A stretch of 10,230 nt of DNA from Saccoglossus kowalevskii (lineage: Eukaryota > Hemichordata > Enteropneusta > Harrimaniidae). Every line of letters begins with the position of its first letter. Positions within the stretch are counted from its first letter, which is position 1. Below are positions 1 through 7,256 of the stretch, one piece after another. The position numbers were made by a program, and so were the translations under genes. The stretch is from positions 4,023-14,252 of the forward strand of contig NW_003122448.1 of NCBI RefSeq assembly GCF_000003605.2, given 5' to 3'. Below the pieces are notes generated by a model. That model was not told the origin of the DNA, did no database searches, and saw nothing but the letters and a program-made list of their open reading frames with translations.

Positions 1-128
1 TTACTAAAGCCAAACACTACTATATATACAATATCGTGATTTATGTGCCATGACGGGCTACTATGGACACTAGAGCCGAGTGATATCTATTTAAATCATG
101 TTTAATGTACAACGACACAACGTCGTTA

Positions 129-504
129 ACAGAAAGTCCTGGAGAAACCCAAATATCGCCGGCGATTTGGAAAAATATTGTGGTGATAACCGGATTTTAG
201 GTCGAACTTAAACAAAAAATGACCTGGCTTCAGCATTTCTTGTGCCACACTTCACAAAAAGATTTTGTTTTAATTACAATGAGATCAACACGCCTCGGGT
301 CTGAAATTAAATCGAATCTCTGATTGCACACAGAACAAAATCAAAATTGTTAAGTTTCGATCTGTTATTATTCAGAAAAGGGGACACGTGGCTAGAACAC
401 AACTGAATCTTGTACCCAAATTGAATAATATTTAACACCAAGGAAGAGGCTTTTATTTCGAATTTGGGTCTCAATAAACCAAACCCACAAAACCTAGACC
501 GGGA
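129..504 (-). pseudogene. Reverse transcriptase fragment (N-terminal part to motif A), DIRS-like
   Basis: RNA-dependent DNA polymerase of the retroelement, truncated and broken. The minus strand is open from 504 to 310 (65 codons, no ATG required) and contains VLNIIQFGYKI, then FLNNNRSKL, then FDFVLCAIRDSI before a stop at 307-309. This is the order and spacing of the DIRS RT N-terminus. The same frame continues past stops to LKQNLFVKCG (~244-273). A second frame, open 251-129, carries FLFKFDLKSGYHH (180-218) and RRRYLGFSRTF (132-164); FDLKSGYHH is RT motif A and includes its metal-binding Asp. The frame change lies between about 244 and 251. Motif B and the YxDD motif C are absent: a stop comes at 126-128 and nothing RT-like follows to base 1. 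It lies downstream of the Gag-like region on the same strand, as expected for one element. Family assignment rests on remembered family patterns, not a search. Confidence 0.8.
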
Positions 505-687
505 TTAGTGCGATCCGAGTTTTGTGCGATCATGCTTTGTTGCGTACACCTTTATGAAATTCTACCTAGGCATTGAAATAACACTTTAAACTTCCCCTAA
601 TAATAGGACAGTTGGCATCCACAGGTGAAACATACCAAAAATTGCAAGCGGAACAAAGCTCATTCCCCACAGAACCAAACAATTTCA

Positions 688-1196
688 ACCAAATCTAAAG
701 GACAAAAAAAGGTCACTTATCTGTGAAAATTTCACGTCTTGGTCTTGACTGGACAGTGACGACAAGATACTGCACTGGAACCGACAATATCCTGCCTTTC
801 CGCATCTAAAACACAACCCCATTCTTGACCCAGCTGCCAACTTACTAGAATATGTGGAAACGACTGTCCGTTGTGACGCAGGTAAAGATGGGAATCTTCG
901 AGTTTTGTACCAACCCCCCCCCCCCCCGCCATGTTTTTTCTTTTATTCTCCTACTGGCCCAGCTTCCGCTTTCCATTTGAGTTTCTCTTCCCCAGTGCCG
1001 CTGGCTGGGTCGTGAGAAATATATTCTGGCACGGCAGCCCAACTGTGGTCTGAAGAATCCGCGAGGAGATCCAACTTTTGTCGTTTTCATGCCAAAGTTA
1101 GTTTTCGCCCCCGCCAGGGTGTCGCCCATTTTCAAGTTATATTTGAACTGGTCTTCGTTTTTTTTTTTTTGACAACAGCTTCAGTATATCATCCAC
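688..1196 (-). pseudogene. Gag-like pseudogene of the DIRS-like element, with a mutated CCHC zinc knuckle
   Basis: Gag-like nucleic-acid-binding protein, broken. Three segments in different frames can be followed: a short helical-looking start (DDILKLLSKK, ~1167-1193); a segment around EDQFKYNLKMGDTLAGAK (1103-1156), open from 1180 down to 848; and a C-terminal segment open from 942 to 688. The last contains CFRCGKAGYCRFQC (772-813), which has the C-x2-C-x4-(H)-x4-C spacing of a retroviral-type zinc knuckle, with Tyr where His is expected. A stop follows at 685-687. The frame changes fall at or near a T13 run (1158-1170) and a C14 run (914-927), read as A and G tracts on the coding strand. 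Known: DIRS-type Gag proteins have a Gln/Phe-rich N-terminal word of this kind and a single C-terminal zinc knuckle. The middle, normally a charged region, looks shortened. No plausible functional start was chosen, since the copy cannot be translated as one protein. Confidence 0.62.
914..927. repeat. Poly-C run, C14
   Basis: Fourteen consecutive C on the plus strand (G14 on the element's coding strand) inside the Gag-like pseudogene. The Gag-like reading frame differs on the two sides of it. Long C/G runs are slippage-prone, both in replication and in sequencing. Confidence 0.95.
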
Positions 1197-1213
1197 TCAA
1201 GTAAAAAAAAAAA
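1158..1213. repeat. Paired homopolymers: T13 (1158-1170) and A11 (1203-1213)
   Basis: A run of 13 T and a run of 11 A lie 32 bases apart and could pair with each other as a weak stem. The T run sits at the N-terminal frame change of the Gag-like pseudogene. The A run lies just beyond the last recognisable Gag-like residues. Confidence 0.9.
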
Positions 1214-1834
1214 CAGAGCACAAAAATACTACCTCACATGAAAGCCGGTCATAGTCCACGAAACGTCGAAGAACAACACAGTTGACAGCTGTAAGTCACA
1301 TAAACATAATGATCATTGCTGCTCTCCGAATGGGTCCCTTTTTTGTATTGTTTGTTGATTGTAGATCCTGAGAACTAGCTAATAAATATGATGCAGGGAA
1401 TAAATGGTATTCTGAATAAGCTTTATTAATTATTGCTGGCAATATTCCAATATGAATTGGAAGCAAACTGTGATGCCAAACCTAGTCTTTGTATAGTTAT
1501 GCTTCTAAAATTAATTTATAAAATGTCTTCAAACAGATTCAAATATAAGGATATGGATTGTAAAATATTAAGATTAAATAGTGTCCAACAAATTAATTGT
1601 AAATGGTAAATTTATTTTAAAGACGGAAACTTGGCTGGCCCACTCAACAATATAAAAATGTGAGGTATGCAGGTCTTTCTTTTTTTAATTGTGCAAGGTG
1701 CAGTGCAAGGCTAGTTCACTAACATGTCATGTCTCTTGATTGAGTATGAAAGTACATGGTTTAGTGACTACCTCTTATGTTTTTAAATATTAGAATTTCT
1801 TTCATTTGGGAGGGTTCTTCTATCAAAATAGAAG
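1214..1834. other. AT-rich non-coding stretch
   Basis: No open frame of note and no recognised motif. The first ~100 bases are still somewhat GC-richer and may be decayed 5' sequence of the DIRS-like element, but nothing proves it. The rest is AT-rich intergenic sequence. Confidence 0.5.
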
Positions 1835-1854
1835 ACACACACACACACACACAC
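1835..1854. repeat. (AC)10 microsatellite
   Basis: Ten uninterrupted AC dinucleotides, a typical eukaryotic microsatellite. An open frame across it (1777-1995, plus strand) encodes a Thr-His run from the repeat and is not a gene. Confidence 0.95.
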
Positions 1855-2050
1855 ATGGGAGATTTGATACAAAGTGGTCGCCTTTTGTTTTTATCAATTA
1901 ATAACATAATACTTTTTACACACAAATATTTTTTTCAATATGTCAACGATGATTTTTCTGATGTCTGGTCCAGTTCCATTCAAACTCATGGATAACTGAT
2001 GCAAGTTTTTGTAGTTTGGTTCAAATTGGTGAATCCTATTTTTCCTGTAC

Positions 2051-2410
2051 TGATAATGGTTAAATTGTTGATGGTATATTGTTGATGCTGTAATGGTATA
2101 TTGATAATGCTCTAATGGTAGCTTATTGGTTATGTTAAATTGTAATTGTATATTGGTAATCATACAATATTATTTATTATTTATATTGGTATTGTTAATG
2201 GTACATTTGTAAGTGTAATAGTAATTTGGTAATGGTAAAAGTACAAGGATTATGGTGAATTGGCAATTCTGCAACAGTGAGTACATTGGTCGTGATACAA
2301 TAGTAATTTTATAATGGAAGGTATATTAGCATGGTTTATTGTTTTTTTTAATATTTGCAGATATAATGGTAATAATACAATTGTATATTTATAATGCTGC
2401 AGTGGTAGGT
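2051..2410. repeat. Degenerate G/T-biased repeat tract, TAATGGTA / ATATTGGTAAT words
   Basis: Over about 360 bases the plus strand repeats variants of TAATGGTA, TATTGGTAAT and TTGATAATG at irregular spacing. The clearest near-tandem part is 2069-2120, where units of roughly 20-25 bases start with GATGCTGTAATGGTA-like sequence. The plus strand is strikingly poor in C. This strand bias leaves the minus strand open at its left edge (1894-2163) and gives an Asn/Ile/Gln/Tyr-rich composition, which is an artefact and not a protein. It is probably a decayed minisatellite or a tract expanded by slippage. Confidence 0.7.
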
Positions 2411-2440
2411 ACACGTAAATCTGCCACCGTTTTCTCTGTT

Positions 2441-2468
2441 ATGGCACATGATACATGGCACATGATAA
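2441..2468. repeat. 14-bp tandem duplication, ATGGCACATGATAC
   Basis: Two adjacent 14-base copies (2441-2454 and 2455-2468) match at 13 of 14 positions. It lies just right of the TAATGGTA tract. Confidence 0.85.
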
Positions 2469-3611
2469 TTCGGGGTACTATCTTGCGACCAAGCACTTTC
2501 AAGCAAAATTGACTATTGTAACCTCTTTAATCACCGACTAACTATTAGCTGTTATAAATCTCATACTAAAATTATTAATGTAAACACAAGAAATAAGTCA
2601 AGAACCCAATTTAAAACAAATGAATAATTATTGATCCAGTTTTTTAAATCAAATAGTAAACATAAAATAAAGCATATTCAGCTACTCTGACAATATTACA
2701 AAAAGTTGTCACAGTTGAAAACTCGTTATAAACGTCAGTCCTTCATTTCAAAACCAGCTGTCATTTTCTAAACTTCCCTTCACACATATAAGGTTTGGTT
2801 ATTAAATTATCATATCAAATAAACCAGTTTGAATTACATAATATAGCGGATTACAATGTTATCCCGTGCTTTGAGACAAATCTTAATTCACAATGTTTGA
2901 AACAAGAAAACTTACACGTGTTCTATTCCTGACAGTATGTTTCATGCACAGGATTTTCCCGTAGATTATATTAGAGACATTATATTGCGTGCAATGGTTT
3001 TCCTGTGAAAACTCCGAAAATATATAACGTTACCCACACATCACTGGGTTTTAGACTGTTGGCAGATGGCGCCACAGTGAAAACAAACCCGTCACTCTCT
3101 AATAGAGAATGTATTTTTTCTCTAGTATTAAAATAATAAGCCGAATTTGAAAATACATTGTCGTCGAATTTAGTCAGATTATGTTTGATTTATGGTGACG
3201 CATCAAAATACGTTATAGTTGTATGCTTAAATACAAATGAGATTATCAGAGAGAAAATACCTGTGCAACTGAATAACTGAATACAATATAACTAGATAAA
3301 AATATACATGATTGCACGAAAATGTTCAACAGTAATACTAGCATGACATTTCCAAACTAATAAAACGTTCTTGACTTTTGATTATGTTTGTCAACATCCC
3401 TGGAAAATTATCAACTAAACAGTAAATTCAAGCATTTTATTTAATTCACATTTGCTGAGAATTGAACATTGCAACTTGTATATTATAATCAGACTTAGTA
3501 CTAACTGTATTTCGACGTTTTAGTATGTACGTGTATTCATATGTTTATATTGGTTATGATCAGTAACCTTAGGGCATATTCAGAACTATCTAAACAAGCA
3601 TCTCCCAGAAT
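2469..3611. other. AT-rich gene-free stretch
   Basis: No open frame above background in either strand and no recognised repeat. The only item of note is the GC-rich word GGCAGATGGCGCCACAG at 3061-3077, which resembles CTCF or YY1 recognition cores (AGATGGCGCC), and a small inverted repeat TCTCT-AAT-AGAGA close behind it at about 3097-3109. Neither is enough to call a regulatory element. Confidence 0.5.
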
Positions 3612-3984
3612 CCACCACTCTGCATTTGTCACCTTACGATCTCTCAGTCTTGCACATTTGCGTACATAAACTGAACATAAGTGCATACTCAATCAGGTGA
3701 ATCGGCTTTCGAGTATTCCTATGGCCACCCGCGAAGTTAGCTAGAGGACATCTCAATTTTAATCGTAATAGTAGTCACGATGCGAGAAATCCCCAGGCAC
3801 AAGCTACTTCGGGAGCCTGTTCTGGCATTGATACACCTAAAATGAGAATCACTGTAAAATATCGTTGGCACCAATTAAGGTAAACGTTTAAAAAATGAGC
3901 CGCTATTAGGACTAAGACAGATTGAATGCAAGCCAGACAGTCTACAGACAGGAATCGCTGAATGTGAAATCGCGTTGTTGCCAT
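3612..3984. other. GC-richer patch with open frames on both strands, unidentified
   Basis: Minus strand: one frame is open from 3984 to 3778 (ATG start, 69 codons) and continues after a single stop down to a second stop near 3613. Plus strand: 3701-3880 is open for 60 codons and ends at AAG|GTAAAC (GT at 3880-3881), a good match to a splice donor, but no convincing acceptor with a pyrimidine tract lies just upstream. I recognise no domain in either translation. It could be a short diverged exon, a decayed mobile-element fragment, or simply lower stop density caused by higher GC. The last two seem more likely. Confidence 0.25.
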
Positions 3985-4488
3985 GTTTATAAATGATATT
4001 TACAATTGCAACATTATAATACACTATCATGATTATTACACATTTAAAATATCGTAAACTAGTTCGCAAATGCTAGATTTATTGAACGCGGCACGTACTT
4101 ACCACATGCAAAAGCTGCTGTAGACCGGGGAATATTATATTCACAGTAAACACAACTGTCTGATATTAATTTCACATCACAATATATAAAATGATAAATT
4201 TATAAAAACGAAATTCCTAAAGGACAACATTGTTTCGGAGAGGCTTGTCCACATTTCACCCTCGGCAATATGGTATAATTGTCAAGCATGAATGATTCAA
4301 GTTTTATCTCCACGGACTCGCGGTTTGAATTATCGATTCTTTCTTACTTATTTAGTATAAACAAATATAGAATACAAAGGTCAAGAACCACAAGAATCTT
4401 GGCAGGATATTTTCTATTTATTATTTAATTTATTCAAGCGAATATTATGTTAGAAATGTAACATTTGTAGTATAAATTATTGACGTAA
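3985..4488. other. AT-rich gene-free stretch
   Basis: No open frame, repeat or structured element recognised. Confidence 0.5.
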
Positions 4489-4710
4489 TTGATATGTTCG
4501 GCAGCTGTAGATAGTCACAGTATGTGTCAACATTACGTGTACATGATGCAAAAACCATTACGTGTTTTAGTAAAAAGCAGGAGAAGCATATTCGGCGCCT
4601 TTAGTCTTATTTCATGTCTACCTCGACGTTATAAAGTCACTTGCATCTTACACGACAATTCAAACTTAACGAGGTCTAATATTTTCGCTGTGACTCTAAC
4701 AGAAATGTAA
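4489..4710 (+). other. Unidentified 73-codon open frame, probably not a gene
   Basis: An ATG-initiated frame of 73 codons is open on the plus strand in a patch slightly richer in GC than its surroundings. The minus strand over the same bases also has a frame with only one stop. The translation has no domain I recognise, no signal peptide or clear membrane segment, and no splice sites arranged to make it an exon. It is listed so the region is not blank; chance or a decayed repeat is the likelier explanation. Confidence 0.15.
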
Positions 4711-5221
4711 TATCAAAACGACTTCAGCTAAAGTAATATTAGTAAACCCTTTCTAGTATATTGATGTTATTTGCAAAAATTTAGTTGAAATTGAAATTAA
4801 GTTATCACTTTTTTAGTATATAGAGGAGAAGTAAATCCAAAGGTTTTGCTACAGTTCACTCTGTTATATAACAAATGTAAACCATTTGGTGGTTTCTGTA
4901 TCATGTGATGTGTCCATCCAGGCTGGTAGTATTCGCTTTGTACCATTTTTGGTGATCATGAATGAATGAATTTGTCGAGAATTCCAACCTCGCACACGTA
5001 TGTATAATACCTACTGGGAGCGGGTATAATAGCGACGCCATTGCCACTTACACTTACTACCACAATACTCTGGGTATAAATGTAACATTACATAGCTGCA
5101 TAAAATATGTAACATTTGACATTTTTTTTTCATTATGCAAAAAGATAAATTATACTAATATTGTTTTCAAACACATTTTCAGTACGAATAAATTATCTAA
5201 GAAGAAGGACAACATTTATTT
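4711..5221. other. AT-rich stretch with one chance open frame
   Basis: A plus-strand frame of 93 codons (4962-5243) is open here. Its first third is ordinary, and its last half is Lys/Asn/Ile/Phe-rich, as expected from AT-rich DNA. I see no domain, repeat or RNA structure and do not call it a gene. Confidence 0.4.
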
Positions 5222-5600
5222 ATTAAAAGCGTCCATCATATAACGCACACAACCATGCGAGTTCATCCGTATGCGCGCGATAGTCATTTATATACAGCTG
5301 GACTTTTCGTAATAAAAACAGAAGGTGGACTTTCCCAGCAGCGGCGGCATAGGGAATACAACAAGATGACGTGCTTCTTTTCACTTGATTAGATTAGTCC
5401 TCGGATTTATAACCAACACAAGTGGTAAATCTCATGTGAGCATAAATACATTGATCAAAACTGGAAGTGAGTACCACGCATGCATACAAATGAACAGAGG
5501 GCATTCTACTTGTGACAAATTCATCCGGGTACATTGCCCAATAAATAGTTCTCACGCTACGTGCTTTTTTTAGAACAATGTCTATTTATTAATGGCCGAC
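5222..5600 (-). other. Long minus-strand frame with a single internal stop; possible decayed repeat protein
   Basis: On the minus strand one frame runs from about 5600 to 5223 with a single internal stop (about 5395). The distal part reads CCIPYAAAAGK then VQLYINDYRA. This is loosely reminiscent of the PY-AAAG-x(n)-LYL pattern in uncharacterised repeat-associated proteins of molluscs and corals, but the similarity is short and comes from memory. On the plus strand the same bases hold a 45-codon frame with a good initiation context (ACCATGC, 5255-5392) and a 62-codon frame (5385-5573), neither recognisable. The patch is GC-richer than its flanks. A decayed mobile-element coding remnant is possible; chance openness is not excluded. 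Confidence 0.2.
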
Positions 5601-6169
5601 TGATTAACAAGATTGTTCCCAATACATTTAGTTGAAGGAGTGTTGAAGGAATGCTAGAGGATGAGTTGAAAATAAAACAAGTAAATTACCGTGACACGTT
5701 ACCAATTGGGCAATTTGATACGCTCTGCTACGAGAAAAAGTTGCGAAATATATTGTCTGAATTGTGTTGCACGAGTTTTAAATTATTTTCAGGGTTAAAC
5801 ATGCTGCAAATGCTCTTTGAAATTACAAAACTCATCATATATATTAATGGTGTATTGTGTGTTACAACTAATAAACATAACTACAATGCTGGTTAGGAGC
5901 AGCGCGTTAGTGTTGTAATTAGACCTAAATTCGTTCCCACTAAATTGTATAGAGACAGAAAGTAACACAATAAAAGTGTATTTTAAAAAACATTACGAAT
6001 GCAGTTGCCACTACAGAATGAGTGATGAGTTAAAACTGGAGACTGAATTAATATAACACATTTCACATTTATTTGCAATACCTTCGAGTCTTCAATTCAA
6101 AGGTTAAAGTTACAGAAACTCAATCTTAATGATTAGTGAGAGTCTGTCAACACATGGCGTATTTATGTA
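5601..6169. other. AT-rich gene-free stretch
   Basis: An 81-codon plus-strand frame (5651-5896) has no recognisable feature and is probably chance. Nothing else is seen. Confidence 0.45.
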
Positions 6170-6250
6170 GTATTACGGCGCGTTGCATCATTTAGCGTTT
6201 GAGCCGCGTTTGTAGTAAGCTCTCTGGAGCTCAGCGGGTACCAAGTAAGG
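6170..6250. other. Short GC-rich island with stem-loop and A-box-like word
   Basis: About 80 bases are clearly GC-richer than their flanks. They contain a perfect 5-bp stem AGCTC-TCTG-GAGCT (6218-6231), GAGCTCAGCGGG (6227-6238) resembling a pol III A box (TRGCNNAGYNGG), and CCAA|GTAAGG (6241-6250) resembling a splice donor. No B box (GGTTCGANTCC) follows within a tRNA-like distance, so this is not a tRNA gene. A decayed SINE head or a tiny exon remains possible but unsupported. Confidence 0.2.
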
Positions 6251-6508
6251 TGACTTTCATGGTACAATGAATCAAATTATGTTTCACCTTAGGTTTTTGT
6301 GATTTAATTCTATGAAATCAATTTCCTATTTACATTGATTATGTGTCATTTTCCACGATGTATCACCACAGCTTGAGATTTCATAACTATTGCGTACAAC
6401 ATGTGAGTAACGATTTTTGAAATAACGCAAAACAGTGTAATAATGATTGTATAATATATTCACACTATTCTATAATATTCATGTCTTCATACTAAAAGGT
6501 TATTACGA
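6251..6508. other. AT-rich spacer
   Basis: Nothing recognisable between the short GC-rich island and the palindrome. Confidence 0.4.
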
Positions 6509-6614
6509 GGATGCCGTAAAGTATGCACGAAGGCAGTACACCGGGAGTATCGACCGACGCGCAGCGGAGTGCGATGCGACAGCGTACTGTCTGAGTGCAT
6601 ACTTTGCAGTATTT
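6509..6614. repeat. GC-rich imperfect palindrome able to form a long hairpin
   Basis: The arms AAAGTATGCAC (6518-6528) and GTGCATACTTT (6595-6605) are perfect inverted repeats. Outward, 6509-6517 pairs with 6606-6614 with one mismatch and several G-U pairs. Inward, 6531-6539 pairs with 6584-6592 (AGGCAGTAC with GTACTGTCT, one G-U) and 6547-6552 pairs with 6572-6577 (GTATCG with CGATGC, one G-U). The terminal loop is GC-rich and includes CCG (6554-6556) and CGG (6565-6567), which could close it further. The ~106-base stem-loop lies in AT-rich flanks. It overlaps a 72-codon plus-strand frame (6447-6665), but the palindrome explains that frame's composition. Candidates are a foldback/MITE remnant or a pre-miRNA-like hairpin. 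I see no convincing target-site duplication. Confidence 0.65.
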
Positions 6615-6620
6615 GCAGTA
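6603..6620. repeat. 9-bp tandem duplication TTTGCAGTA
   Basis: Two exact adjacent copies (6603-6611 and 6612-6620) at the right foot of the palindrome. It could be a slippage product. Confidence 0.85.
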
Positions 6621-7197
6621 TACTTGAGACTTGTACTGTCTACACTCTTATACCTGCCAACTTAAAAGGGCGACGTCCCGAGTTTTCTAATTATACGAAA
6701 GATGCTAATGTAGTAGACTTCTATTGTTATAATATCTAGTTTTTGCAACCTTTGTAATTAATGTTAGCTGTTTGTTATACGATTAACAAAAGTATTTCCC
6801 AGCTACATAAAATGCGGATAATATTATGCAGGATACTGACGCTACAAATTCCGTCCGAATGCGGGTGACATACGCATAATATGGATGACCTGGCAGGTAT
6901 ACACTCGTTTAATAATAAACTGTTGTAATCTATTGTAGGTTTGCTCATGAGTTATCCTCTATTCACCTATTATTTAAAAAGTGATATATTTTGACGTTGG
7001 CCGTACTAATTAACATATAAATATATATATATTCAATTCAAGAGATATTGAGGGGGCGAAGGGGAGATTAACATATTTATCTGTTTTAAATTCATACCAC
7101 ATGCTACACATTTATTGTCAATCCGGTCATGAATGGTCAGGCATCAGAACCTGATATCGGTGATGAAAAATTTCAATTGCTTGTATATATATATTTG
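6621..7197. other. AT-rich gene-free stretch with short TA runs
   Basis: Holds short TA dinucleotide runs at 7019-7032 and 7184-7193, and the purine-rich word GAGGGGGCGAAGGGGAGA (~7050-7067). No coding or RNA feature is recognised up to the hammerhead-like motif. Confidence 0.45.
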
Positions 7198-7256
7198 GTA
7201 GCAACTTGCATCTGATGAGCCTAATAAGTAAGCAGTCCTGTCATAAATTGTCTTAC
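7198..7256 (+). ncRNA. Decayed type I hammerhead ribozyme-like motif
   Basis: Known: a hammerhead has the cores CUGAUGA and GAAA, joined by stem II, with stem III closed before a cleavage site NUH. Seen: CTGATGAG at 7212-7219; CAG-TC-CTG at 7233-7240, a short stem III followed by TC (7241-7242) at the expected cleavage position; stem I pairs flanking both sides, namely AT (7210-7211) with AT (7243-7244), CAACT (7202-7206) with AATTG (7246-7250) with one mismatch, and GTA (7198-7200) with TAC (7254-7256). The unpaired bases between form the internal loop typical of type I. Odd: stem II does not close and the GAAA core is lost (GTAAG lies there), so it should be inactive. Such type I motifs with a very short stem III occur in Penelope-like elements and related animal retroelements. 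No Penelope RT is seen nearby. Chance assembly cannot be fully excluded. Confidence 0.4.

Larger units (their letters stand above)
129..1196 (-). mobile_element. Degenerate fragment of a DIRS-like (tyrosine recombinase) retrotransposon
   Basis: Seen: on the minus strand, Gag-like peptide, zinc knuckle, RT N-terminus and RT motif A occur in that order and on one strand, broken by stop codons and frame changes. The stretch is more GC-rich than the flanking DNA. Known: DIRS-group elements carry a Gag-like ORF with a zinc knuckle, an RT/RNase H ORF and a tyrosine recombinase in place of a DDE integrase. Inference: the RT words (FGYKI, FLNNNRS, DFV, FDLKSGYHH) resemble the DIRS/Ngaro RT pattern much more than LINE or Gypsy RTs. 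No tyrosine recombinase, RNase H or terminal repeat is visible, so this is a truncated internal piece. Recognisable similarity ends near base 130, so either the copy is deleted there or the remainder has decayed. The right border near 1196 is set by the last Gag-like residues and is approximate. Confidence 0.75.

Noticed and set aside
155-166. Perfect 12-bp palindrome ATCGCCGGCGAT, a possible operator-like site
   Set aside because: It falls within RT codons just after motif A (the NRRR segment); no independent reason to call a binding site.
414-469. Inverted repeat ACCCAAATT (414-422) / AATTTGGGT (461-469), a possible hairpin
   Set aside because: It lies inside the RT pseudogene coding sequence and is more simply explained as coincidence within that sequence.
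732-932. 66-codon minus-strand frame beginning MAGGGG
   Set aside because: It is a shadow of the Gag-like pseudogene. The zinc knuckle lies in a different frame over the same bases, and the Gly run comes from the C14 tract.
1777-1995. 72-codon plus-strand open frame
   Set aside because: It runs through the (AC)10 microsatellite and has no recognisable sequence on either side.
1894-2163. 89-codon minus-strand open frame
   Set aside because: Its Asn/Gln/Ile/Tyr-rich composition follows from the G/T-biased repeat tract on the other strand. No domain is present.
4962-5243. 93-codon plus-strand open frame, the longest by length after the relics
   Set aside because: The second half has the Lys/Asn/Ile/Phe bias of random AT-rich DNA, and there is no domain, signal peptide or exon boundary.
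7151-7170. CTGATATCGGTGATGAAAAA as a second hammerhead core
   Set aside because: It lacks CTGATGA in the right context and has no pairing stems around it.
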